Shown: positions 34,206-43,455 of the stretch, piece by piece
How positions within the stretch are numbered: position 1 is the stretch's first letter
Layout: every line of letters begins with the position of its first letter
Origin: Geosporobacter ferrireducens
GTDB taxonomy: Bacteria > Bacillota > Clostridia > Peptostreptococcales > Thermotaleaceae
Length of the DNA: 64,000 nucleotides
NCBI RefSeq assembly: GCF_001750685.1
Contig: NZ_CP017269.1
Span: 5,373,416-5,437,415, forward strand
Direction of reading: 5' to 3'
Notes under the pieces: generated by a model
What the model saw: only the letters and a program-made list of their open reading frames with translations
Told to the model about the DNA's origin: nothing
The model's database searches: none
Translations under genes and position numbers: made by a program

Positions 34206-36136
34206 CTCCACAAATTGATGAGAAAAAGCAAGAAGAGATTATGGCAAAATATGATCGAGAGTTTGCATATCGTAAACCAAGCGGATTTATGGGTAAGGGC
34301 CTTATGCTAGTAGCAATCTGTTGGTCATTGATTCAACTTTACACCGCTGCCTTTGGCGTGTTTCCTTCCACTATACAGAGAGGCCAGCATCTTGGTTTTG
34401 CCATGTTTTTAATCTATACATTATATCCGGTCAGAAAAAAGAGTAAAAGCAACAAAATTCCTTGGTATGACGGGATACTCGCACTTTTATCGATTATGGT
34501 CTCCGGATATCACCTTGTCTTTTATAAGGAGATCATACATCGTGCAGGGGCATATACAAATACAGATATTTTTATAAGTATCATTGCAGTAATACTGGTA
34601 CTGGAGGCAACGAGAAGAATTGCAGGTCCGGTTCTTGTTACAGTTGCTTCAATTTTTATTCTCTATGCGTATCTAGGTCCTATGTTTCCAGGATTTTTAT
34701 CCCATAGAGGTTACAGTATTTATCGGATTGCTACCTACGGATGGATGTCAACAGAATCAATATTAGGCATTCCAATAATGGTATCTTCAACTTTTATTTT
34801 TCTATTTCTTCTTTTTGCAACCTATTTAAAGAAAACAGGTATTGGAGACTGGTTGACAGATTTGGCCATGGGAATCGCTGGTGGAGCGACAGGCGGTCCA
34901 GCCAAAGCTGCTGTTATTGCCAGTGCTACCCAGGGAACGATATCAGGAAGTTCTGTGGCGAATACAGTTGGTACAGGCTCTGTTACCATACCTTTAATGA
35001 AAAGTATAGGATATCGAAGTGAATTTGCTGCTGCAGTAGAAGCCGCTGCTTCTACCGGTGGACAGTTGATGCCTCCTGTTATGGGTGCGGCAGCTTTTAT
35101 CATGACGGAGTTTACAAATCTACCGTATGTTAGCATTGCGCTAGCAGCGACAATTCCGGCATTTCTATATTTTACGGGAATTTTTGTTATGGTGCATTTA
35201 GAAGCGAAAAAACAAGGATTACGAGGCCTAAGCAGAAATGAGCTTCCTAATCCAATCAAGTTAATAAAAGAAAAATGGTTTTTAGCAACGCCAATTGTTG
35301 CAATAGTATGGCTATTAGTAGCGGGAAGAACACCCATGAGAGCTGCATTGTTTGCGATCATTGCAGCGATCCTAGTTTCATTTATTCGCAAGGATACAAG
35401 AATGAGCTTAAGAGATATCGTTTTAGGATTAGATGAAGGTGCACGTTCTGCACTGCCAGTAGTAATGGCATGTGCCTGTGCAGGAATTATTGTAGGAGTA
35501 GTTACGCTAACCGGCTTAGGTGTCAAATTTTCTACTGGAATTCTTGTTCTTTCTGGAGGCAATAAATACTTAGCCATGTTATTTACCATGTTTGCCTCCA
35601 TTATTTTAGGAATGGGAATGCCTACTACGGCCAACTATATCGTCCAGGCTACTATTGCAGCACCAGTATTGGTAGAACTAGGTGTACCGATCATAGCTGC
35701 ACACTTATTTGTTTTTTATTTTGGTATTGTTGCAGATATTACCCCGCCTGTTGCGCTGGCTGCCTTTGCAGGTTCGGGGATTGCAGGATCCAATCCATTT
35801 AAGACTGGGGTTGAAGCTTCTAAACTTGCTTTCTCTGCTTATTTGGTTCCGTTTATCTTTGCTACCAATCCGGAATTAGTGTTAGTAGATACAAATGCAG
35901 GAAAATTAATCGGTGCGCTTGCCACCGCATTAATAGGTATGTACGCCATTGGTGGAGGCGTTAGCGGTTATTTGCAAACCAATTCGAAAGGATGGGAACG
36001 AATTCTCCTCATGGGAGGAGGCATATTATTAGTAGACCCGAATATGATGACAAATATAATAGGATTTGTACTGGTTGGATTGGTAATTTTATTACAGCGT
36101 ATACGTATGAAAAAAGAATCTCTGATTGCCGGCTAA
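34181..36136 (+). CDS. TRAP transporter permease, fused 4TM/12TM (DctQM-type)
   Basis: Membrane component of the TAXI-TRAP importer, fusing the small (DctQ-like) and large (DctM-like) subunits. About 16 to 19 hydrophobic segments are visible over 651 residues. The DctM portion carries GAATGGPAKAAVIASATQG-like and GSSVANTVGTGSVTIPLM motifs near residues 235 to 275, AAASTGGQLMPPVMGAAAFI and LGMGMPTTANYIVQATIAAP, which are hallmarks of the fused TAXI permeases. The start has GGAGG 11 bases upstream, inside the end of the DUF1850 gene. A 16-bp terminator follows. Confidence 0.95.
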   Translation: MAKSDIHVTPQIDEKKQEEIMAKYDREFAYRKPSGFMGKGLMLVAICWSLIQLYTAAFGVFPSTIQRGQHLGFAMFLIYTLYPVRKKSKSNKIPWYDGILALLSIMVSGYHLVFYKEIIHRAGAYTNTDIFISIIAVILVLEATRRIAGPVLVTVASIFILYAYLGPMFPGFLSHRGYSIYRIATYGWMSTESILGIPIMVSSTFIFLFLLFATYLKKTGIGDWLTDLAMGIAGGATGGPAKAAVIASATQGTISGSSVANTVGTGSVTIPLMKSIGYRSEFAAAVEAAASTGGQLMPPVMGAAAFIMTEFTNLPYVSIALAATIPAFLYFTGIFVMVHLEAKKQGLRGLSRNELPNPIKLIKEKWFLATPIVAIVWLLVAGRTPMRAALFAIIAAILVSFIRKDTRMSLRDIVLGLDEGARSALPVVMACACAGIIVGVVTLTGLGVKFSTGILVLSGGNKYLAMLFTMFASIILGMGMPTTANYIVQATIAAPVLVELGVPIIAAHLFVFYFGIVADITPPVALAAFAGSGIAGSNPFKTGVEASKLAFSAYLVPFIFATNPELVLVDTNAGKLIGALATALIGMYAIGGGVSGYLQTNSKGWERILLMGGGILLVDPNMMTNIIGFVLVGLVILLQRIRMKKESLIAG

Positions 36137-36163
36137 GATGAATTTCTTAGCATGAGTTGAAAA

Positions 36164-36200
36164 TTTAAAGGATCATACTTTTCTAGTATGATCCTTTAAA
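36164..36200 (+). terminator. Hairpin terminator after TRAP permease
   Basis: Perfect 16-bp stem TTTAAAGGATCATACT and complement with loop TTTCT, 27 bases after the permease stop. Confidence 0.8.
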
Positions 36201-36306
36201 AATTTAAAATATTTTGACGAATGTGTAAAATAAACACTATTTAAAACGAGGTTTACTACATAGAGATGTTACAATAAACCAACAATTAGTGAAAGGAAGT
36301 GTTTTT

Positions 36307-37752
36307 ATGAGAAAGGGCAATGAAAAAAGACCTAGTTTTATTGGTGCACTCTTTGTGATTCTTTTTTTATGTGTGGCTATGTATGTGCAAATTTTTGTAA
36401 TACATGAAGATTGGGTAACCCATATTACACTTATCATAGCGAGTGTAGTGGCTGCTGTTGTCGCAATGATTTCAGGGTTTACATGGGATGATATTCAGGA
36501 AGGTATATTATATGGTTGCAAAATTGCAATGCTTCCCATGTTAATTCTCATGCTGGTAGGGGTTTTGATTGCCTCTTGGATTCCGGCGGGTACAATACCG
36601 ACATTAATTTATTATGGGCTTAAAATTCTTTCACCTTCAGTGTTTTTGGTTACGGTGTGTTTCGTATGTTCTGTTGCATCTTTAGCAACAGGAAGCTCAT
36701 GGACAACGGGAGCAACATTTGGAGTAGCCTTTATGGGCATTGGCTATGGATTAGGAATACCAGCTCCGATAACTGCAGGTGCGGTCATTTCAGGAGCAAT
36801 TTTTGGAGACAAGATGTCTCCCTTATCGGATTCAACAAACTTAGCCGCCGGAGTGGGAGAAGCTGATTTATTTGATCATATAAGAAGTATGATCTATACT
36901 ACTGGCCCTGCCATTTTATTATCATTATTGCTTTATGGAATTATCGGCATGCGTTATGGCAGTGGAACTATCGATACGCAACAAATTGATATAATCCTAA
37001 CTGGATTGCAAGAGAACTATTTAATTAGCCCAATTACATTGATTCCTCCTATTATTGTAGTTATTCTTGCGGTGAAAAAGGTGTCTGGGTTAGCAGTTAT
37101 GATCATTGCATCACTAATAGGCGGTGTATTTGCTATGGCGCTGCAAGGCTATGGATTAGGGGAAGTAATGAGTTTTATGAATTATGGATTCACTTCTACG
37201 ACAGGGATTGAAGCCATCGATCAACTGCTAAGCAGAGGTGGCTTACAAAGCATGATGTGGACAATATCCTTAGGATTTATTGCGCTAAGCATGGGCGGAA
37301 TCTTAGAAAAAACACGGATGTTGGAAGTACTTTTAGAGAAGATTGCAGGGATTGTCAGCAATGTTAAGGGTTTGATTATTACCCACGTTTTATCAAGTAT
37401 CCTAGTAAATCTTTTTTCTGCCAGCCAATATATGGCTATTATTATTCCGGGTAGGATGTTGGTACCCGCATACAAAAAACTAAGAATTCTACCGCAAGTG
37501 TGTTCGAGAACTAGTGAAGACTCTGCTACGGTTACATCACCTTTAGTGCCGTGGGGATTGTGTGGTGTCTATTTTACAGGTGTTTTAGGCGTTGGGACAT
37601 TGACTTATTTGCCTTATGTATTTTTAGCTTATTTTACGCCACTCATTGCAATTGTTTATGGGATAACTGGAAAGTTTATTTTCAAAGAGGGAGATATATC
37701 TTCTGTTAAAACCTACCATGATGATGAAAAGGAAGCTGTAAAATCTATATAA
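36307..37752 (+). CDS. nhaC: NhaC-family Na+/H+ antiporter
   Basis: Integral membrane cation antiporter, about 11 to 12 hydrophobic segments in 481 residues. Family marks: SLATGSSWTTGATFGVAFMG, GDKMSPLSDSTNLAAGVG and the C-terminal CSRTSEDSATVTSPLVPWG. Members exchange Na+ for H+; some exchange malate/lactate plus ions (MleN type), so a metabolite antiport is an alternative here. The start is placed at 36307, 8 bases after AAAGGAAG; the in-frame GTG at 36289 overlaps that site. It sits between the TAXI-TRAP operon and two hydrolase genes, and may recycle the sodium used by the TRAP importer. Confidence 0.93.
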   Translation: MRKGNEKRPSFIGALFVILFLCVAMYVQIFVIHEDWVTHITLIIASVVAAVVAMISGFTWDDIQEGILYGCKIAMLPMLILMLVGVLIASWIPAGTIPTLIYYGLKILSPSVFLVTVCFVCSVASLATGSSWTTGATFGVAFMGIGYGLGIPAPITAGAVISGAIFGDKMSPLSDSTNLAAGVGEADLFDHIRSMIYTTGPAILLSLLLYGIIGMRYGSGTIDTQQIDIILTGLQENYLISPITLIPPIIVVILAVKKVSGLAVMIIASLIGGVFAMALQGYGLGEVMSFMNYGFTSTTGIEAIDQLLSRGGLQSMMWTISLGFIALSMGGILEKTRMLEVLLEKIAGIVSNVKGLIITHVLSSILVNLFSASQYMAIIIPGRMLVPAYKKLRILPQVCSRTSEDSATVTSPLVPWGLCGVYFTGVLGVGTLTYLPYVFLAYFTPLIAIVYGITGKFIFKEGDISSVKTYHDDEKEAVKSI

Positions 37753-37786
37753 ATGTTGCTGATTCTGACGGGAGGGAATAGAGACG

Positions 37787-38998
37787 GTGATGGAAAATAT
37801 CGAACAATATATAAATGAAAAAAGAATGGTGCAACTGTTGACTGCATTGGTAGAGATACCCAGCCCCTATTTTCAAGAAAAGGAAATAATGGACTTTGTC
37901 TATCACTGGTTATTAAGTAATGGGTTGCCTGCAGAATATCATTTGTATCATGAAGAAAAAATAACAGATTTCCAAGGGGCCAATGTAATCGGCCGATTAA
38001 AAGGAAATCGAAGAGGAACCAAAATCCTATTAAATGGCCATCTGGATACAGTTCAAATCTGTGAAGGCTGGAATAGAAATCCTCTTGCTGCACAGGTTGA
38101 AGGAGATAGATTATACGGTTTAGGTGCTCTCGATATGAAATCCGGTGCAGCAGCGATATTATTAGCTGTAGATGCTTTTCAAAAACTTGTGAAAGACTTT
38201 TCTGGTGAAGTTATCTATACATTCGTTTCAGATGAAGAGGGCCCCTTTGGCCTCGGTACAGATGCACTGATTGTAGATGAGAAGGTGAGTGATGCAGATG
38301 TGGCTATTGTGCCTGAACCAAGCAGTGGATTTTGCAAGGTGCCATTCCCAAGCCTTTGTCTAGGTGCAAGAGGAGGATGGAATTATACTGTAGAGGTACA
38401 AGGAAAATCTGCCCATGCAGCCAATCCCGAGCAGGGAATCAACGCAGTGGTTGAAGCTTCAAAAATAATTTTAGAACTTGAAAAGGCCTCATTGGGTATA
38501 GATGAAAAACTTGGAAAAGGCTCCATTTGCATTTTGAGTTTGAACGGAGGAGGCGCTGCCTGCAGCGTTGCAGACAGTGCATCCTTTACTGTGTTTCGGC
38601 ATGTAGTAAGGGGCGAGGATCAGGAATATATTAAAAAGGAATTTGAAGATGCAGTTCGGAGAGCAAATATTTATGGAACTGCAAGGATGTCATTTCGAGA
38701 TGCTCCCCATGAAAAAAATGCCGGATTTGATCCATATATTGTGCCAGTGGAGCATCTATATACAAAAAAAATATTGGAGAGTATTCGCAATACAACGGGC
38801 TTGAGTGGAAATATTCAGTATTTTTCCAGTATAGGAGATTTTAATTATATTGCTACAAGACTAAAGATTCCTACATTTGTTTTTGGACCCAGTGGAGAAA
38901 ACTACCATGGGCCTGATGAATATGTAAGTATTGACAGCGCTGTTACAACAGCAAAAGTGATCTTCAACTTTTTACTCCAAACGTTAACGGATTGCTAG
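37787..38998 (+). CDS. M20 family metallopeptidase (ArgE/DapE/CPG2-like)
   Basis: Dinuclear-zinc peptidase or deacylase. Metal ligands: His/Asp in LLNGHLDTVQ, bridging Asp in YGLGALDMKSGAAAI, the catalytic and metal Glu pair in FVSDEEGPFGLG, VPEPSS, and a C-terminal His in GENYHGPDEYVS. The dimerisation lid begins at LGARGGWNYTVEVQGKSAH, where the Gly-x-x-Ala-His stretch is typical. 403 residues. Starts at a GTG 10 bases after GGAGGG (an ATG follows directly). 34 bases after nhaC, so in one operon with it. It likely removes an acyl or aminoacyl group from the imported compound; substrate unknown. Confidence 0.92.
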   Translation: MMENIEQYINEKRMVQLLTALVEIPSPYFQEKEIMDFVYHWLLSNGLPAEYHLYHEEKITDFQGANVIGRLKGNRRGTKILLNGHLDTVQICEGWNRNPLAAQVEGDRLYGLGALDMKSGAAAILLAVDAFQKLVKDFSGEVIYTFVSDEEGPFGLGTDALIVDEKVSDADVAIVPEPSSGFCKVPFPSLCLGARGGWNYTVEVQGKSAHAANPEQGINAVVEASKIILELEKASLGIDEKLGKGSICILSLNGGGAACSVADSASFTVFRHVVRGEDQEYIKKEFEDAVRRANIYGTARMSFRDAPHEKNAGFDPYIVPVEHLYTKKILESIRNTTGLSGNIQYFSSIGDFNYIATRLKIPTFVFGPSGENYHGPDEYVSIDSAVTTAKVIFNFLLQTLTDC

Positions 38999-39035
38999 AC
39001 AAATATAGGTAGGAAGCATATGCTTTTTAATAATT

Positions 39036-39057
39036 GGCTGTCGTGAAAACGACAGCC
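39036..39057 (+). terminator. Hairpin terminator after M20 peptidase gene
   Basis: Stem GGCTGTCG / CGACAGCC with loop TGAAAA, followed by GATTTATT. Confidence 0.7.
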
Positions 39058-39147
39058 GATTTATTAAGGAAAATGTACGTTCTTTGAATTCTATGCTATG
39101 ATCAAAGTAGAAAAAAGCTTAGAATAGCCTATGAAAGGAAGATATTT

Positions 39148-40689
39148 GTGAATACGATAGATTTGATCCTTTATAATGGCAAGATACTTACTATGGATGG
39201 AAAAAATACCATTGCCAACTGGGTCGCTATTGGTGGGGGAAGAATTATTGCTCTAGGCCAAGGGCTTCCCAATAACAATTTTATTAAAGTAGCGAAAGAG
39301 GGAATAAACCTAAAAGGAAAAATTGTTTTGCCGGGATTTTATGATAGCCATGTTCATTTGGTGCAAACAGGTCTCAATGCACTAGATTTAGATTTGAGCA
39401 GTGTCTCAAGTTTGGATCAGCTATTTAATCTTATCCGAAGAAAGGTGCAGAATACGCCTGCCAGTGAATTTATTCGTGGGATTGGATTTGATGAAAGTAA
39501 AATAAAAGAAGGCAGATTGCCTATTAGACACGAGCTAGACTATTGTGCACCAAATCATCCTCTTTGGATTAACCGAATTGAATATCATACCAGTATTGTG
39601 AACTCGTTAGCTCTACATAAATTGAATTTACCCTATAACCTTGAAGGAATCTGTCGAGATGAGAGAGGCGTACCCAATGGGGTACTAATGGGCAAAGCCA
39701 ATGCGTGGGTACGTAACAGCATATTTCAGAAAACATTAGATAATACCAGAAAAAAAGGCGCCATGAAAGTGTTGGAAAATGCTGTTAGGAAGGGTATTAC
39801 ATCTCTGAATGCGATGGAAGGCGGATTTACTTTCCACGACATGGATGCAGCCTTCATTTTAAAAAATCAGAATATTTTTCCAATCGATATAACCCTTTTC
39901 TACCAGACCGTTGATATAGAAAAAGTGCTGCAGAATAATTTGAAAAGGATCGGGGGCTGTATATTTGTAGACGGTTCCTTTGGTTCCAGAACGGCTGCTT
40001 TGAGTAGAGCCTACACGGATAAAAATGATACGCTAGGAGAGTTATATTTTGAGCAAGATGATTTAAATGATTTTGTTCTGTCAGCCCATAAGAATAATCT
40101 TCAAATAACGCTGCATGCCATTGGTACGAGAGCCATTGATCAAGTTTTAAATGCCTATGAAAATGCTCAACGACTACATCCTAGAGGAGATAGCCGTCAC
40201 AGAATTGAGCACTTTGAGCTTCCAAGTGATGAACATATAGAAAGAGCCCGTCAATTAGGATTAATTTTGTCTATGCAGCCAGCCTATGAGTTATATTGGG
40301 GATATGAAGGCGGAATGTATGAGATTAGATTAGGTGAAGAGAGAGGAAAAAATACTAATCCTCTCAAAAAGATCGTTGAAAAGGGAATATGTATAGCTGG
40401 TGGATCCGATAGTGATGTTACGCCGATGAATCCATTATTAGGAGTGCATGCAGCTGTTAATCATCCCAAAAAAGAATTTTCTTTAGATCGGATAGATGCA
40501 TTAAAAATGTTTACAATTAACGGTGCAAGGGCAGTATTTGAAGAACGTCAGAAAGGATCTATAGAAATAGGAAAATATGGTGATTTGGTCATAATCGAGG
40601 ATAATCCACTAGAGATAGAAGCACAACGGATAAAGGATATACAAGTTAAAGCAACTGTAAAGGAAGGGAAAATATTGTTTCAAGTGTAA
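39148..40689 (+). CDS. YtcJ-like amidohydrolase
   Basis: Metal-dependent amidohydrolase of the YtcJ/Amidohydro_3 group, 513 residues. The strand-one metal motif is GFYDSHVHLVQTG (His-x-His), followed by FVDGSFGSRTAALSRAY, the metal His in QITLHAIGTRAIDQ, HRIEHFELPS, and the last-strand Asp in AGGSDSDVTPMNPLLG, so the active site looks complete. The GTG start has AAGGAAG 9 bases upstream. Members act on diverse amides, carbamates or cyclic compounds and few have known substrates. It follows the M20 peptidase and precedes the SARP-like regulator by 14 bases, suggesting it and the regulator are cotranscribed. Confidence 0.92.
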   Translation: MNTIDLILYNGKILTMDGKNTIANWVAIGGGRIIALGQGLPNNNFIKVAKEGINLKGKIVLPGFYDSHVHLVQTGLNALDLDLSSVSSLDQLFNLIRRKVQNTPASEFIRGIGFDESKIKEGRLPIRHELDYCAPNHPLWINRIEYHTSIVNSLALHKLNLPYNLEGICRDERGVPNGVLMGKANAWVRNSIFQKTLDNTRKKGAMKVLENAVRKGITSLNAMEGGFTFHDMDAAFILKNQNIFPIDITLFYQTVDIEKVLQNNLKRIGGCIFVDGSFGSRTAALSRAYTDKNDTLGELYFEQDDLNDFVLSAHKNNLQITLHAIGTRAIDQVLNAYENAQRLHPRGDSRHRIEHFELPSDEHIERARQLGLILSMQPAYELYWGYEGGMYEIRLGEERGKNTNPLKKIVEKGICIAGGSDSDVTPMNPLLGVHAAVNHPKKEFSLDRIDALKMFTINGARAVFEERQKGSIEIGKYGDLVIIEDNPLEIEAQRIKDIQVKATVKEGKILFQV

Positions 40690-40703
40690 AGGTGTGATTA
40701 AAA

Positions 40704-42038
40704 ATGTATGAAAAAAAACTATATACCTTTGGACATATGGATATTGTGATTAATGGTCAATCTAAACTAGGGAATTTAAGTAGCAAGGCGATTGTACTTC
40801 TTTGTTATCTTGCTTCAAATAAGGGAAAAGTGTTGTCAAGAGAAAAACTAGCATCATTATTTTGGGATTCTGACAATATGGAAACTGCTAGATATAATCT
40901 ACGCTATAATTTATGGATGCTTAGGAAGGCTCTAAGGGTAAAAGATCGAGAACAGGAAATCATTATATCGCAAAAAGAATCTTGCTGTTTTCACGTCTCC
41001 CAGAATATGTATGTAGATGTTTTAGATTTCGAAGATTTAGCTGGGTCAGTACATGAAAAGGATGATTACGCATATATTTCCCAGCTAGAACAGGCAAAAA
41101 AAGTTTATCGGGGAGAATTCTTGGAAGGTTGTTATATTAAGAATTGCCCGGAATTAAATGATTGGATTTTTTATGAGCGGGAAAGACTACAAAGAAAGTA
41201 CTTTGATGTACTATACCAATTGATCTATTATTACAAGAAACTTTCCCAGTATACAAAAGCAATTGATATCTTGGAAGAAATGTTAAAATTAAATCCACTA
41301 CAAGAGGAATTGTACTTGGAAGCGATTGAAATATTCTTAGCAAAAGGAGATAGAAATGCAGCGTTGAATCAATATAAAAAATGCTGTAAGGTTTTACGGG
41401 AAGAATTAAATATTGGACCGACGGAAAGTATTAAAAAAGTATATCAACAGATACAGCGGTATAATGGTGGGCTAAATTTAAAGGAGAAGGATGATGCAAG
41501 AGACATTCGTTATGACAAATATGAAATAAGGATTTTCTATGTTGAAGAGCAAAACATGAAGAACAGTATAGCGAAAGTAAATGAACATAAGACTTTGAAG
41601 AAAATAAAAACAGATTGTTTACCTCTAAGCAGCATGAAATATTACTGGATTTCAAATCTTATTGAAGAGATTCTGAACCAGGTTGATGAAGAAATTCTTA
41701 GTGAAGTTCCTTCTTGGTGTTGGCGGGATCTATACAGAATTCAAGGAAAGATATTAATGAAGACCGGTGACCGTACAGTTGGGGATTATCTATCTGCTGA
41801 TGCTGAAAAAATAAGAATATCTGCTGCTTTCAATGCATTGATCCGTATTCTTAGCAAGGAGATAGATTTACTATTTTGTATATCCAATTTTCATTGGATG
41901 GATAACTTTTCCTATGATTGTATAAAGCATTTATTGTTTAAAAACCAGATTCAATCATTACGGTTCATCATAACAGGTGACGATAGAGATCCTAAGCTTG
42001 TAGAGTTACAGAAGTACTTTCCATTTCAATCATTATAG
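40704..42038 (+). CDS. SARP-like transcriptional regulator (winged helix plus BTAD)
   Basis: Transcription activator with an OmpR-type winged-helix domain at residues about 5 to 95 (VLLCYLASNKGKVLSREKLA, then NLRYNLWMLRKAL) and a bacterial transcriptional activator (BTAD, TPR-like) domain at about 100 to 250 (LEEMLKLNPLQEELYLEAI, LREELNIGPTESIKKVY). The C-terminal 190 residues have no Walker A but end in CISNFHWMDNFSYDCIKHLL and FIITGDD, resembling Walker B and sensor strands of the ATPase domain of larger SARP/STAND regulators, so this part looks like a degenerate ATPase. 444 residues. Probably controls the preceding uptake and degradation genes. Confidence 0.85.
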   Translation: MYEKKLYTFGHMDIVINGQSKLGNLSSKAIVLLCYLASNKGKVLSREKLASLFWDSDNMETARYNLRYNLWMLRKALRVKDREQEIIISQKESCCFHVSQNMYVDVLDFEDLAGSVHEKDDYAYISQLEQAKKVYRGEFLEGCYIKNCPELNDWIFYERERLQRKYFDVLYQLIYYYKKLSQYTKAIDILEEMLKLNPLQEELYLEAIEIFLAKGDRNAALNQYKKCCKVLREELNIGPTESIKKVYQQIQRYNGGLNLKEKDDARDIRYDKYEIRIFYVEEQNMKNSIAKVNEHKTLKKIKTDCLPLSSMKYYWISNLIEEILNQVDEEILSEVPSWCWRDLYRIQGKILMKTGDRTVGDYLSADAEKIRISAAFNALIRILSKEIDLLFCISNFHWMDNFSYDCIKHLLFKNQIQSLRFIITGDDRDPKLVELQKYFPFQSL

Positions 42039-42090
42039 TTTTTTATCTGAATCAATGTTATAATAATTACCGGAATGAGAGGTGATGAAT

Positions 42091-42957
42091 TTGGACAATA
42101 TTTCGGGTCAAGGTTGTGACATCCTTGTGCCTTTTGAAGAACGAAAACCTTTAGATCAGATTGAACGAATCATTATTACTAAGTATAGAAAACATATCTG
42201 GTCAAAATTCATAAAGGCATTAAAGGATTATGAATTAATCGCAGATGGAGATAAAATCGCTGTAGCTATCTCCGGAGGCAAGGATAGCATGTTGATGGCA
42301 AAGCTATTTCAGGAACTAAAACGGCATGGAAAAGATAATTTTTCACTGGAGTTTATTGTGATGGATCCAGGTTACCATTCTGATATTAAGAGACTAATGA
42401 TGGATAACTGCCAATATTTAAATATTCCAATCCACATTTTTGATTCAGGAATTTTTCATATTGTTGATAATATTGCGAAGGATTATCCTTGCTACATGTG
42501 TGCGAAGATGCGCCGGGGAGCTTTATACAAAAGAGCTCAGGCTTTAGGCTGTAACAAACTAGCATTAGGACATCACTTTAATGATGTAATTGAAACGACA
42601 ATGCTCAATATGCTTTATACGGGAAGCTTTAAAACGATGTTGCCGAAATTACATTCATCAAATCATAAAGGGTTGGAGCTAATTCGCCCCATGTATTATA
42701 TCGAAGAGAGACATATTGAGCAGTTTACACAAGAAAGTGGTATCTGGCCACTGAATTGTGCCTGCATGGTAGCTGCAAAGAAAACAGGCAATAAGCGTTA
42801 TGAGATAAAGAGTCTGATACAGGAATTAAAGAAGAATTTTAAGGATGTAGATAAATCCATTTTTAATGCAGCGCAAAATGTTAATATGAATGCTATTTTA
42901 GGTTGGGAAAAAGATGGACAACATTATTCCTATTTAGATTTTTACGACGAAGAATGA
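42091..42957 (+). CDS. TtcA-like PP-loop ATPase (tRNA thiolation family)
   Basis: Adenylating enzyme of the PP-loop superfamily, resembling TtcA, which thiolates C32 of tRNA. PP-loop VAISGGKDSMLMAKLF (about residue 60), Cys pair in YPCYMCAKMRRGALY (about 135) and ALGHHFNDVIETTMLNM follow the TtcA order; the third region LNCACMVAAKK supplies Cys-x-Cys in place of the usual second CxxC. So an Fe-S cluster is likely but the target RNA is uncertain. The TTG at 42091 is chosen, 8 bases after GAGAGG; the earlier GTG and ATG touch the ribosome site. Monocistronic with its own terminator. Confidence 0.85.
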   Translation: MDNISGQGCDILVPFEERKPLDQIERIIITKYRKHIWSKFIKALKDYELIADGDKIAVAISGGKDSMLMAKLFQELKRHGKDNFSLEFIVMDPGYHSDIKRLMMDNCQYLNIPIHIFDSGIFHIVDNIAKDYPCYMCAKMRRGALYKRAQALGCNKLALGHHFNDVIETTMLNMLYTGSFKTMLPKLHSSNHKGLELIRPMYYIEERHIEQFTQESGIWPLNCACMVAAKKTGNKRYEIKSLIQELKKNFKDVDKSIFNAAQNVNMNAILGWEKDGQHYSYLDFYDEE

Positions 42958-42958
42958 G

Positions 42959-42982
42959 AAATCCCTCAGGAGTGAGGGATTT
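42959..42982 (+). terminator. Terminator after TtcA-like gene
   Basis: Stem AAATCCCTC / GAGGGATTT, loop AGGAGT, then CTTTT. It starts within the last codon region and also faces the convergent hypothetical gene. Confidence 0.8.
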
Positions 42983-43002
42983 CTTTTGCATTTTTGGATT
43001 TG

Positions 43003-43320
43003 TTAGTATAGTGGCTGTTTCAGATTATAAACTTCATCATACTCGTAGTCTAGAATAGCATCTAAAATTTTATTAGATATTTCTTCAGGCAGTCTTTTAT
43101 TAAGAAATAGAATACCCTGATGATGGTATTTACTACTATGAACATCATGCGCAACTAATTTTCCTTCGTAATTATTTAGCACATCATTCATCTCATGGCC
43201 TAATCTTGGGTAGATTTTATCCTCCTCCCAAGAAATAAATCCAATCAAAGATTCAGCTATAGGACCATTAAAACCTGCTTTTTTAAGAACCTCATGCCAC
43301 GTTTTATCTACAACACCCAT
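43003..43320 (-). CDS. Hypothetical protein, 105 residues
   Basis: I do not recognise this family. The product is an acidic, soluble-looking 105-residue protein with no signal peptide or membrane segment; noticeable parts are SLIGFISWEEDKIYPRLGHE, a His-rich HDVHSSKYHHQGILFLN and a helical Asp/Glu/Tyr tail (ILDAILDYEYDEVYNL). The ribosome site TTAGGAGGAGATATTCT is excellent, so I consider it real. Encoded on the minus strand after the SleB gene but separated from it by a terminator, so it probably has its own promoter. Confidence 0.7.
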   Translation of the reverse strand: MGVVDKTWHEVLKKAGFNGPIAESLIGFISWEEDKIYPRLGHEMNDVLNNYEGKLVAHDVHSSKYHHQGILFLNKRLPEEISNKILDAILDYEYDEVYNLKQPLY

Positions 43321-43426
43321 AGAATATCTCCTCCTAAAAAATATGCTATGATTAGCATGGTGTACTCATGTATAAATTATCCATAGTGTTTATAATATAA
43401 TAGATATTTTTATATAAGTACAAAGA

Positions 43427-43453
43427 AGAGGTGCGGATTTGGTCCGCACCTCT
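43427..43453 (-). terminator. Terminator after sleB-like gene
   Basis: Stem AGAGGTGCGGA / TCCGCACCTCT with loop TTTGG; on the minus strand it is followed by TCTTTG. Starts 3 bases after the hydrolase stop. Confidence 0.75.
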
Positions 43454-43455
43454 AT

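Noticed and set aside
34822..35634. 270-codon minus-strand frame inside the TRAP permease gene
   Set aside because: Fully antisense to a well-supported membrane protein; length is a by-product of codon structure, no ribosome site or family.
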